A stretch of DNA of 64,000 nucleotides, taken from assembly GCA_945900785.1 (NCBI GenBank), contig CAMDJM010000005.1, positions 31,866 to 95,865 on the forward strand, written 5' to 3'. This document shows, in pieces, positions 25,500-34,700 of this stretch; the first letter of the stretch is position 1, and each line of letters starts with the position of its first letter. Origin of the DNA: Akkermansia muciniphila (GTDB lineage Bacteria > Verrucomicrobiota > Verrucomicrobiia > Verrucomicrobiales > V1-33). The notes beneath the pieces are model-generated. The model did not search any database, was not told where the DNA came from, and was given only the letters and a program-made list of their open reading frames with translations. Both the position numbers and the translations under genes were made by a program.

Positions 25500-26735
25500 A
25501 TGCCTGAGCCCCAGCTACCCACCGCCGCCCCGGCGTCCCTGCCTCATCTGGTCAGCTTGTGCGGCACCTGGCTCAAGCCGGAGATGCAAAGCCTCTATCG
25601 GCAGGTGATCCATCTGAGGCGCTATCAGAATACTGTTCTCACTGAGCAGATTCAGAATGCCGGGCGGTTTCCCTTTGAACCGGTGCTGCTGATGGAGCGC
25701 CAGCCCCGGCCCCGGCCCAAGGGCAACTTCATCCTCCGGTTTTGGTATAAACACATCGTCAAGCATTGGCCGCCGCCCCGCGCTATCACCCGCTGTGCGG
25801 AATTCTTCCCTTACAATCTCCCCGGCCTGCTCCGCAGTTGCCGGACCGATCTCGTTCACGTCTACTACGGCCACAAAGCCGTCAAATATCTCGACATGAT
25901 CAAAGCCTGGGGCGGCCCCTTCCTCGTTTCCTTTCACGGCGTGGATGTGGTCAAATTTACCAGCGACCCCGCCTACGTGGAAAACCTCCAACGCGTTTTT
26001 ACGGAAGCCCGCCTCATCCTCGCGCGCAGCCAATCCCTCCTTGATGGCCTGAAAGCCCTCGGCTGCCCGCCGGAAAAACTGCGGCTGAACTACACCCCCA
26101 TCCCCCTCGACGCTTTTCCCGCCAGCGTCCGAACCGAGCCCCCCAACGGCTCCTGGCGCATCGTCCAGGCCTGCCGCCTCATTCCCAAAAAAGGCCTCTT
26201 CACCACCTTGGAAGCCCTCCGCCTCGTCGTCCCCCACTATCCCAAGCTCAAATTCCTGCTCTGCGGCACGGGGCCTATCCGGAATGACTTCCTCAAAAAA
26301 CGCGACGCCCTTGGCCTCACGGATAACATCGAAGTCCCCGGTTGGATGGACCAGCCCCGCCTCCTCAGCCAATACCAGCGCGCCCACCTTTTCCTACACC
26401 CCAGCGAACTCACGGACACCTCCGACCAGGAAGGCATTCCCAATTCCATGCTCGAAGCCATGGCTTCCGGACTTCCGGTGATCGCCACCCATCACGGCGG
26501 CATCCCCGAAGCCGTGACTCATGGACTCGATGGCCTCCTTGTCCCCGAGCGCTCCCCGCAGCAACTTGCCGAAGCTATCCTGACTCTCCTGGGCGACCCT
26601 GCGCTCCTCACGCGACTCTCCACGGCGGCCCCGCAAACCGTCCGCGCCCGCTTTGGCCTGGAAGCCAGCATCAGCCGGCTGGAAGACTGCTACGACGAAG
26701 CCCTCACCGGAAAATCCCGCGAAACAGGAAACTGA
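25500..26735 (+). CDS. Glycosyltransferase family 4 (GT-B)
   Basis: 411 residues. The C-terminal Rossmann domain has ACRLIPKKGLFTTLEAL (nucleotide-sugar loop), LLCGTGPIRNDF, the EVPGWMDQPRLLSQYQRA block and the HPSELTDTSDQEGIPNSMLE motif typical of GT4, followed by ASGLPVIATHHGGIPE. The N-terminal domain holds HVYYGHKAVKYLDM and SFHGVDVVKF. No signal peptide, so probably a cytoplasmic retaining glycosyltransferase. Likely cotranscribed with opgG. Confidence 0.92.
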   Translation: MPEPQLPTAAPASLPHLVSLCGTWLKPEMQSLYRQVIHLRRYQNTVLTEQIQNAGRFPFEPVLLMERQPRPRPKGNFILRFWYKHIVKHWPPPRAITRCAEFFPYNLPGLLRSCRTDLVHVYYGHKAVKYLDMIKAWGGPFLVSFHGVDVVKFTSDPAYVENLQRVFTEARLILARSQSLLDGLKALGCPPEKLRLNYTPIPLDAFPASVRTEPPNGSWRIVQACRLIPKKGLFTTLEALRLVVPHYPKLKFLLCGTGPIRNDFLKKRDALGLTDNIEVPGWMDQPRLLSQYQRAHLFLHPSELTDTSDQEGIPNSMLEAMASGLPVIATHHGGIPEAVTHGLDGLLVPERSPQQLAEAILTLLGDPALLTRLSTAAPQTVRARFGLEASISRLEDCYDEALTGKSRETGN

Positions 26736-26776
26736 GGTCCGGCGTTTCCGCCCCTTGGGCATGATCGTGATCGCGG

Positions 26777-26797
26777 ACTGCGGGCAAGGCCCGCAGT
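26777..26797. repeat. ACTGCGGGC-AAG-GCCCGCAGT palindrome
   Basis: Perfect 9-bp inverted repeat with a 3-nt loop between the GT4 gene and a convergent small gene. No T-run follows; it could still act as a bidirectional stop. Confidence 0.7.
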
Positions 26798-26873
26798 GCT
26801 GGGGATTCCTCAACGTCATTCCCTGAAGCCTGCGGAACCCCGGGCATCCCTCCCGCAACCTTGATGAACAGGA

Positions 26874-27110
26874 TCAGGACAAATCCGCCTGCACAACCGA
26901 CCGGCGCTCCCGGTTCCCCAGCAGGCGGGCCTGTTTGACGACCGCCTCAACCCCTTCCTCGAAGCGGTAGCTCGCACAATTCGGGCAAGTGTGCGTCTTC
27001 ATGAGAACGATGGAATCGCAGCCTTGGCAAATCTTGTAATTTGACGGGTTTTTAATGATCTTGTCCGCCTGTTTGGCGCGGTCAGGGGGGGAATCAGCAA
27101 GAGTTGACAT
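26874..27110 (-). CDS. Small zinc-ribbon protein
   Basis: 78 residues. Two Cys pairs, CQGC and CPNC, 15 residues apart form a likely zinc ribbon (KICQGCDSIVLMKTHTCPNC). The C-terminal part is helical (EGVEAVVKQARLLGNR). Conserved-looking but no named family recognised. Convergent with the GT4 gene, head to tail with the DUF3592 gene. Confidence 0.75.
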   Translation of the reverse strand: MSTLADSPPDRAKQADKIIKNPSNYKICQGCDSIVLMKTHTCPNCASYRFEEGVEAVVKQARLLGNRERRSVVQADLS

Positions 27111-27331
27111 TTCGGTGACAGTATCGCCGCAGGAGCCGGAAATTCAACTTTTTTCCCATGGGACCATAAACTTCCGCAGGATTGAGCGGCCGGCAGGGGA
27201 TGGCTTTCGCATTATGGCTGCTGCTGGTTTTCTGGATGATGGGATCCGAAGCCGGAAACCTCCTGGTTTTTAACTGATTCTGGAAACCCATGCGGGGATA
27301 GCACCGCCTGCCGATTTCATGCCCCTCCGCT

Positions 27332-27826
27332 TCAAGCCCAGCGGCGCAAGGCCGCACGCAGCATGCCCGCCCCGCCAGCAGCAAAGAGCAGCGGCCACCA
27401 CAGGGTGTAGTATGCGGCCTTGGTGGAATGCTCCAGCACCGCATCGGACGGGTTCGCCGGATTGACCAGCGCCGGCACCTCCGTTCCAGGCGCATAACGG
27501 GCGGCGGTCGCCTCGGCCTTTTCCCGGTGAGGGCTGGGCCCTTCGATCCGGCGCACTTTGCTGCCATGATACACCTGACCTTCAAACTTATAACGATACT
27601 CCACTTCCGCCTGCCATTTCTCCGGGTCATTCTCGCTGAATTTCGACGTATTCACCCCGGAAACCAGCACGGTTGCGGGCACCGGCGTCCACTGCCGGGT
27701 GATCATCGCCCGCTCCCCCGCCTGCCAGAGCCACCAGGTAAAGGCCAGGCCCAGAGCAATCAAAAACACGCCCACCGATCCCAAAAACCACCGGGCGGGC
27801 ACAGAAGTAGGGGTCGCAGCAATCAT
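27332..27826 (-). CDS. DUF3592 membrane protein
   Basis: 164 residues from ATG 27826; the track ORF extends upstream into the divergent DUF1592 gene. Membrane helices near both ends (WFLGSVGVFLIALGLAFTWWLW and WPLLFAAGGAGML) flank a soluble beta-rich domain with the typical TVLVSGV and EVEYRYKFEGQVYHGSKVRR strand pattern and PGTEVPALVNPANPSDAVL. These are the hallmarks of DUF3592. Function unknown. Divergent from the DUF1592 gene by 144 nt. Confidence 0.88.
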   Translation of the reverse strand: MIAATPTSVPARWFLGSVGVFLIALGLAFTWWLWQAGERAMITRQWTPVPATVLVSGVNTSKFSENDPEKWQAEVEYRYKFEGQVYHGSKVRRIEGPSPHREKAEATAARYAPGTEVPALVNPANPSDAVLEHSTKAAYYTLWWPLLFAAGGAGMLRAALRRWA

Positions 27827-27970
27827 TGGAACAGACACTCCCGCACAAGCCGGGAGCACAAGAAAGGGGATTTCCCGAGCTACGCGGCAAAGGCGGCAAA
27901 GGCCTTCTGAAACAAGGCACTTTGGACTTTTCGCGGAATATCCCCATCCGGCGGCACGTAGGATTCTGCG

Positions 27971-29866
27971 ATGCGCCCCCCCGCTGCTGGCTTCCTTCCT
28001 CTCCTGTCTCTGACCCTGCTGCTCCTCACCGTCCTGCGGCTGCCCGCTGCGGCCGGGGCCGAGGCCACGTGGAAGGAGCAGGTTTGGCCCATCATTCAGA
28101 CCTATTGCATTGATTGCCACGATGCTGAATCCCAAAAAGGCGGCATCGATCTGGCCTCCCTGCAGACCTTGCCCCAGGCCCGTGCCGCCCTGCGCCTCTG
28201 GTGGCGGGCGCGGGATCAATTGGAATCCGGCCAGATGCCGCCGCCCAAAAAAGACCAGCCTGACGCCGCCCAAAAACAAATTCTACTTGCCTGGATCGCG
28301 GACAACGAAAACTTCCTGCGCAGCGGCAAAGTCCTGGATCCCGGCGAGCGCCGCCTGCGCCGCCTCAACCGCACCGAATACGCCACCGCCCTGCACGACC
28401 TGCTGGGCGTGCCGCCAGAGCTGATCAGGGATACCTTTGCCGAGGAAGGGGCCGGTGGGGAAGGCTTTGATAACGTCGGCGACACCCTCTTCATCCCGCC
28501 CGTGATGGCAGAGCAATACCTCGCCGCCGCCGAAACCGCCCTCATAGAGGTCTTCGCCAAGCCGGAACTGAAAGCCCGCCTCCTCTTCAGCCCCCCTGCG
28601 CCGGAGCGCGATCCTGCCACCGCCACGCGCCTGACCCTTGCCAGAATGCTCCGCCCGGCCTTCCGCCATACCCTCCCGGAGGAAACGCTCGCCCCATATC
28701 TGAATCTCGCCGCCCAGCGCCAGGCCCGCGGCGGCACTTGGGAAGACGGGGTGCGCCTCGCCGTCAAAGCGGCCCTCTGTTCACCGGATTTTCTCCTCCT
28801 CACAGAATCCAATCAATCCGCGCCCCTCTGGCCCGTCACCGGCCCGGAGCTGGCCACCCGGCTGAGCCTCTTTCTCTGGTCCTCCGTGCCGGATGCGCCC
28901 TTGCTGGACGCCGCTGAAGCCGGGCAACTCCAGGACCCCGCAGGCTTGGAAACCCAGGTCCGCCGCATGCTGGCCGATCCCCGCGCCCTCGCGCTCGCCC
29001 GCAATTTCGCCGGCCAGTGGCTGCAATTTGAAAAGGTGCTCGGCGCCGATCCCGACCGCTCGCGCTATCAGTTCAGCGGCGAAACCCGCCAGCTCCTTTA
29101 CGGGGAAGCCCTGCGCTTTTCCGACCACCTCCTGCGCGGTGGGGGCTCCCTCCTTGACATCCTTTCCAGCGATTACGCCTGGCTGAATGAAACCCTCGCA
29201 ATCCACTACGGCATCCCCAATGTCACCGGCCCGGATTTCCGTCAGGTGCCTCTCACCAACGGCATCCGGGGCGGCGCCCTGGGCCTGGGCGCGGTGCTCA
29301 CTACCACATCCCTGCCCCGGCGCACCAGCCCCGTGCTGCGGGGAAAATGGATCCTGGAACAACTGCTGGGCACCCCGCCGCCCGCACCCCCGCCCAACGT
29401 CGGCACCATCCTGGAAGACGACCGGAAAATCACCCACCCCACCATCCGTCAGGAACTCGAAGCCCACCTCCGCCGCGATGACTGCCGCGCCTGCCACGCC
29501 CGCATGGACCCGCTGGGATTTGCCTTGGAAAACTTCGATCCCGTAGGCCGCTGGCGCGAAAAACTCAACGACCAGGTCCTCGACACCAGTGGCACCCTGC
29601 CGGATGGCCGCCACTTCACCGGCCCGGCGGAACTGAAGCAAATTCTCCTGTCAGAAAAGGACCGCTTTGCCCGTAATCTGGCGGTAAAACTGCTGTCCTA
29701 CGCCCTCGGCCGCAGCATCGAAGCCGGTGACCTGCCTACCCTCTCCAAACTGGAATCCAGCCTGCACACCACCCATTTCCAGGCCTTTCCCCTCATCCTC
29801 GAAATCTGCCGCAGCCTGCCCTTCACCCACCGCCGCCTCACCCCCGTCCCCATTCCGTCGGAATGA
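27971..29866 (+). CDS. DUF1592-family secreted cytochrome-like protein
   Basis: 631 residues with a signal peptide (LLPLLSLTLLLLTVLRLPAAAGA). Order: planctomycete-type c domain with CIDCH near residue 46 and an MPPPKK loop; DUF1587 (RRLNRTEYATALHDLLG); DUF1592/DUF1595 region; DUF1588 (TSPVLRGKWILEQLLGTP); DUF1585 with a second CxxCH (CRACHARMDPLGFALENF). This arrangement is characteristic of Planctomycetes and Verrucomicrobia and usually precedes a DUF1552 gene, as it does here. Proposed roles in exported electron transfer or polymer breakdown remain unproven. Confidence 0.93.
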   Translation: MRPPAAGFLPLLSLTLLLLTVLRLPAAAGAEATWKEQVWPIIQTYCIDCHDAESQKGGIDLASLQTLPQARAALRLWWRARDQLESGQMPPPKKDQPDAAQKQILLAWIADNENFLRSGKVLDPGERRLRRLNRTEYATALHDLLGVPPELIRDTFAEEGAGGEGFDNVGDTLFIPPVMAEQYLAAAETALIEVFAKPELKARLLFSPPAPERDPATATRLTLARMLRPAFRHTLPEETLAPYLNLAAQRQARGGTWEDGVRLAVKAALCSPDFLLLTESNQSAPLWPVTGPELATRLSLFLWSSVPDAPLLDAAEAGQLQDPAGLETQVRRMLADPRALALARNFAGQWLQFEKVLGADPDRSRYQFSGETRQLLYGEALRFSDHLLRGGGSLLDILSSDYAWLNETLAIHYGIPNVTGPDFRQVPLTNGIRGGALGLGAVLTTTSLPRRTSPVLRGKWILEQLLGTPPPAPPPNVGTILEDDRKITHPTIRQELEAHLRRDDCRACHARMDPLGFALENFDPVGRWREKLNDQVLDTSGTLPDGRHFTGPAELKQILLSEKDRFARNLAVKLLSYALGRSIEAGDLPTLSKLESSLHTTHFQAFPLILEICRSLPFTHRRLTPVPIPSE

Positions 29867-30207
29867 GGCTTAACTGAAATCTTTCCTTAGCCCAATAAAC
29901 CTCCAGGAACAAAAGCACCGCATTGCCCTGCATTCGCTTTTTTCATTAGGCTTGCCAGCCATGTTTTTATTCATCCAACCAATTCACCAACAGGTCAAAG
30001 CCAACCGTGCCGGGTGGACTCTCCATGGCTTTTTCGGCTTTCCGGTGAAAACCACCGGCAGCAATTCAACCGGGCGACCATCCCGAATAACATTAACTTC
30101 CTCAAGAATCGAATCGATATCTGGATCAGCAGCCCAATGGTCCTACGCCGCCAAACAAGTCCTGAATCGCTGGATCGAAGATTTCTTCGCCTGGTCCCCT
30201 TAACGAT
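29867..30207. other. Spacer between DUF1592 and DUF1552 genes with a possible gene fragment
   Basis: More AT-rich than the flanking genes. On the minus strand 29984-30142 reads without stop for 53 codons in a protein-like way (DIDSILEEVNVIRDGRPVEL, KPKKPWRVHPARL) but begins after a stop and has no clear start. It may be the remnant of a small gene; evidence is weak. Confidence 0.3.
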
Positions 30208-31587
30208 ATGAAAGCTCCCTCCACCACCCGCCGCACCATCCTCCGGGGCATCGGTACCAGCATCACCCTGCCCTTTTTGGAATCCCTCGCCCCAAGGGCC
30301 CGCGCCGCCACCGGGCCCGCCACGCCGCCCACACGCATGGCCTTCCTCTTCATGCCGAACGGCGTGCACCCGGACCGCTGGACCCCGGAAGGCACCGGCC
30401 AGGATTGGAAAGCCAGTCCGCTCCTTGCCCCTCTGGAAAACCACCGGCAGGATCTCACTATCCTCTCCCATCTCCAGAACGCCCTCGCCGACGGCGGCGA
30501 TGGCCACTACGCCAAATCCGCTTCATGGCTGACCGGCTTCCGTGTCAGGAAAACCACGGGCCGCGACGTGGATGTTGGCGGCCCATCGCTGGATCAGGCC
30601 TATGCCGCCCAGGTCGGTCACCTCACCCGCCTCCCCTCCCTGGAACTCGGCATCGAGCCCGTGCGCAAGGGCGTGGACCTCCAGGTGAACTTCACGCAAC
30701 TTTACGGCGGCCACATTTCCTGGCGGGACCGCCACGTTCCCCTCCCCGCCGAAATCAATCCCCGCACCGCCTTCGACCGCCTCTTCCGCGAGCGAGGGGA
30801 AAACGACCGCCAGACCGCCGAAGACACCCGCAGCGTGCTCGACCTCACCCTCACCCAGGCCAAAACCCTGCGCGGCAAAGTCAGTCAGGAAGACCAACGC
30901 CGGCTGGACGAATACCTGGAAACGATCCGCGCCCTGGAAACCCGCATCCAAGCCGATATCGCCCGCGTCGCCAGTGGCGAAAACCTCGATCCCTCCCTGA
31001 AACCGGAATTGGATCGCCTCCGCAACCGTATCACCGCCTTTGAAGCCGCCAAAGACCCTGGTGGCCAAACCCGCCTCGACCACACCGAGCACGCCCGGCT
31101 CATGCTCGACCTCATCGCCATGGCCTTCTGGGCAGACAACACCCGCGCCGCCACTTTCATGTTCGGGGTGGATGTCAGCAGCAAAAACTTCAGTTTCCTC
31201 CCCGGCGTCAGCGAGAGCCACCACGAAAGCTCCCACCACAGCGACAAAGCGGAAAAGCTGGAACAATACGCCCGCATCAATCTCTGGCACGTGGAGCAAT
31301 ACGCCTATCTCCTCGACCGCCTGAAATCCATGAAGGAAGGTGAGGGCAGTGTCCTCGATCATAGCATGATTCTCTTCGGCAGCAGCCTGCGGAATGGCAA
31401 CGCCCACCAATGGAAAAACCTCCCCCTCGTCCTCGCCGGCCGGGGCGGAAACCTCAAACCCGCCGGACATCTCATCCAGCCGGAAAATACCCCGCTCTGC
31501 AATCTCTATCTGAACCTCCTCCAACGCAGCGGCCTGCCCCTGGAACGCTTTGGCGACAGCACCGCTGGCCTGTCCGGACTGGGTTAA
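30208..31587 (+). CDS. DUF1552-family secreted protein
   Basis: 459 residues with a twin-arginine-like N-terminus (TTRRTILRGIGTSITLPFLE). The body follows the DUF1552 pattern: FLFMPNGVHPDRWTP, LSHLQNALADGGDGH, SLDQAYAAQ, PSLELGIE, HHESSHH and SMILFGSSLRNGNAHQWKNL. DUF1552 proteins are a routine partner of DUF1592 cytochromes; the fold is sulfatase/DUF1501-like and function unknown. Separated from DUF1592 by 341 nt, longer than the usual short gap. Confidence 0.93.
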   Translation: MKAPSTTRRTILRGIGTSITLPFLESLAPRARAATGPATPPTRMAFLFMPNGVHPDRWTPEGTGQDWKASPLLAPLENHRQDLTILSHLQNALADGGDGHYAKSASWLTGFRVRKTTGRDVDVGGPSLDQAYAAQVGHLTRLPSLELGIEPVRKGVDLQVNFTQLYGGHISWRDRHVPLPAEINPRTAFDRLFRERGENDRQTAEDTRSVLDLTLTQAKTLRGKVSQEDQRRLDEYLETIRALETRIQADIARVASGENLDPSLKPELDRLRNRITAFEAAKDPGGQTRLDHTEHARLMLDLIAMAFWADNTRAATFMFGVDVSSKNFSFLPGVSESHHESSHHSDKAEKLEQYARINLWHVEQYAYLLDRLKSMKEGEGSVLDHSMILFGSSLRNGNAHQWKNLPLVLAGRGGNLKPAGHLIQPENTPLCNLYLNLLQRSGLPLERFGDSTAGLSGLG

Positions 31588-31725
31588 TCTCCATTACCAG
31601 CCCGCATTGCATGCCTGCGCGAAAACAAATGATTGACGCCTGACAGCCTGTTAACCCAGGATGAATTTCCTCTGCCCCCGCTCACCTGGTGCGGGAGGTG
31701 CTTTGCCCCAGAGCTGCCCCTTCCC

Positions 31726-34700
31726 ATGATGAAATCCGCTCCCGCTCCCTTCCTCCCCGATTGCCGCCGCCTCGCGGTTCTGATTTTCCTGACGGCCCCG
31801 TGCCTGCCTGCGGAGGCCGCTCCGGTGATCTCCGAAGTCATGACTTCGAACAGCGGCACCAGCACCGATGAGGATGGCGATTCCCCGGATTGGGTGGAAC
31901 TCTACAATCCCGATGCCACCCCGGTGAATTTGGAAGGCTGGTATCTGACCGACAATGCCGCGCGGCCGACCAAGTGGGCTTTCCCTTCGGGCGTGATTTT
32001 AGGGCCAGGCCAGTTCCTCGTGGTCTGGGCTTCGGGGAAAAACCGCACGGCAAATCCAGCCCATTTACATACGAATTTCTCCATCAGCGCCAACGGAGAA
32101 TACCTCGCCCTGATTTCCCCGGACCTCACGCTGAAGCCCAGCGTTTTTTCCCCTACCCTGCCTCCCCTGGAGCCGGATGAAGTCTACGGCCTGACTTTTT
32201 CCACCACCCGCCTGCTCGGCAGTGGCACTCCATCCCAAATCCTGGTGCCGGCGGACGGTGCCCTCAGCACCACCTGGACCCAACCTGATTTTACCCCAGG
32301 GGACGGCTGGACCACCGGCCCGCTCCATGCCGGCTTTGGCATCCCCACCCCCGGATTTTTCATTGAGGAGCGGCTGTCCAAAAACACCGTCACCTCCATC
32401 GCCACCGCAGAGTCCGTTCTGGCAGGAACCAATGCCCAGGATCTCCTGACCGCCGTGGTGCCCTTCGTCAATTTTTCCGGGGATACCGGCACGGACGGCC
32501 GCTTTGATGACGGTGTGGCCCCCCTGCACGGCGGGGACCAGTCGAACTTCGTGATCCGCGCGTCCGCCACGATCGTGATCCCCACCGCAGGGCAATGGAC
32601 GTTTCATGTGAACTCCGACGAGGGATTCCGGCTCCGGATCAATGGGGCCATCGTCACCTCCGAAGCCGGCCTGCGGGTGGCATCGGACACCCTGGTGTCC
32701 CGCACCCTGACTGCGGGCAACCAAACCGTGGTCCTGACGTATTTTGAAAATCTGGGCGCGGATGAACTGGAGTTGTCCGCCGCCAAGGGCACCCACACCA
32801 GCTTTTCCAGCTTCTTCAAGCTGATCGGGGATACCGCCCATGGCGGCTTGGCGGCGCTCACGCCGGCTGGCAGCGGGCAGTCGCTGGTCACCACGGATCT
32901 GGCTTCCCGCATGCTGCCGGTGAATCCCTCGGTGTATGTCAGGGTGCCCTTTACCCTGGCGGACCCGGCCGCCCCCGGCAGTCTGAACCTGACCATGCGG
33001 TATAACGACGGCTTCATCGCCTGGCTGAATGGCAGCGAGGTGGGACGCCGCAACGCCCCGGAACTGCCCGCATGGAATGCCACCGCCACAGCAGCGCGGG
33101 CCGTCCTGCCTTCCCTGGAACCGGAGATCCTGAATCTGACGGCCTCCCGCTCCCTGCTGAAAGCCGGGGATAACCTCCTGACGTTTCAGGGATTGAATGC
33201 GGCGGCCAATGACCCTTCCTTCCTCCTCGCCCCGGAGCTGGGCCTCTCCCAGCCGGATCCAAGCGGTCCGCGTTTTTTCCGGAAGGCCACCCCAGGCACC
33301 GCCAACCCGTCCACCGGCTACCTGGGCCATGCCGGGGATACCAGCTTTTCCCATAAACGCGGGTTCTACACCGCGCCCTTTTCCCTTGCCATCACCACCA
33401 GCAGCCCGGGCACCTCCATCCGTTATACCACCGATGGCAGCTTCCCCACCCCGGCCAACAGCACGGTTTATACCGCCCCGGTGCTGATCAGCAAAACCAC
33501 CGTGGTGCGGGCCATGGCCTTCCGGGAAGGCTACGAGTCCTCCAATGTGGACACCCAGACCTATCTTTTCCTCGACGATGTCATCCTGCAGGGTGGACCC
33601 AGTTCCCCCTACCACACCAGGCCCGGCCCCACCTGGCCGCTCCATGGCAGCGTGGCCGGGCAGGTCATCGATTACGGCATGGACCGCACCATCATCAACT
33701 CCACCAACGCCAACATCGGCGGTGCCGCCAGGGTCAAGGAAGCCCTCGCCGCCATTCCCAGCATGTGCATCACCACGGATGTCAGGAATCTCTTCGACGC
33801 CACCACCGGCATTTACACTCATCCCGGCAGCCACGGATCCAGTTGGGAACGCGCTGGAGCCCTCGAAATGCTGGGCGATCCCAACACCCCGGAGCGCGGC
33901 TTCCATTCCACCTGCGGCCTGCGCATCCGCGGGGGCTTCAGCCGCAGCACGGACAATCCCAAGCATTCCTTCCGTATTTTCTTCCGTTCGGAATATGGCC
34001 CCTCCAAGCTGGACTATCCAATCTTTGGGGCCGCCGGGGCCCATGAATTCGACGCCTTTGATATCCAGTGCTCACAAAATTACTCCTGGTCCTTCGGAGG
34101 GGATGCGGCCTACAATGCCCTGCGCGAAATCTGGAGCCGTGACGCCCAACTGGACCTCGGCTGGCAAAGCACCCGCGGGCGCTATGTCCATCTTTACCTG
34201 AACGGCATTTACTGGGGCCTCTACCAAATCCAGGAACGCGCCGAAGCCGCCTTCGGATCCACCTACATCGGCGGCAACAAGGACGACTACGATGTCATCA
34301 AGCACACCGGCAGTCCCGGGGGTTATACCACGGAAGCCACGGATGGTTATTTTGTCTCCCTGCCCGACGGCTCGCCCTCCGCCTGGAAGCAGCTCTGGAC
34401 CGCCGCCCGCGCCGCCTACTGGATCAATAACAACAAAAATCCCGCCTCCCCCGGCGTCACCCTCAATTCCTCCCCGCAGGACAAACTGACTGCCTTCTAC
34501 GGCCTGATGGGCCTCCAGGCCGATGGACGCACCCCCACGGGCAAGGCCGCCCTGCTGGATGTGGACAATCTGATCGACTACATCATGATCGTCTTCTTTG
34601 CCAAAAATGCGGACTCCCCCCTAACAGGCGGCGGCAGCAATCCGAATAACTTTTACTGCATGCGGGACCGGATGGGCCCCTTTGGATTCATCAGTGTGGA

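Noticed and set aside
27198-27275. 25-codon plus-strand ORF MAFALWLLLVFWMMGSEAG
   Set aside because: Looks like a hydrophobic micro-peptide, but no proper ribosome-binding spacing and no independent support.
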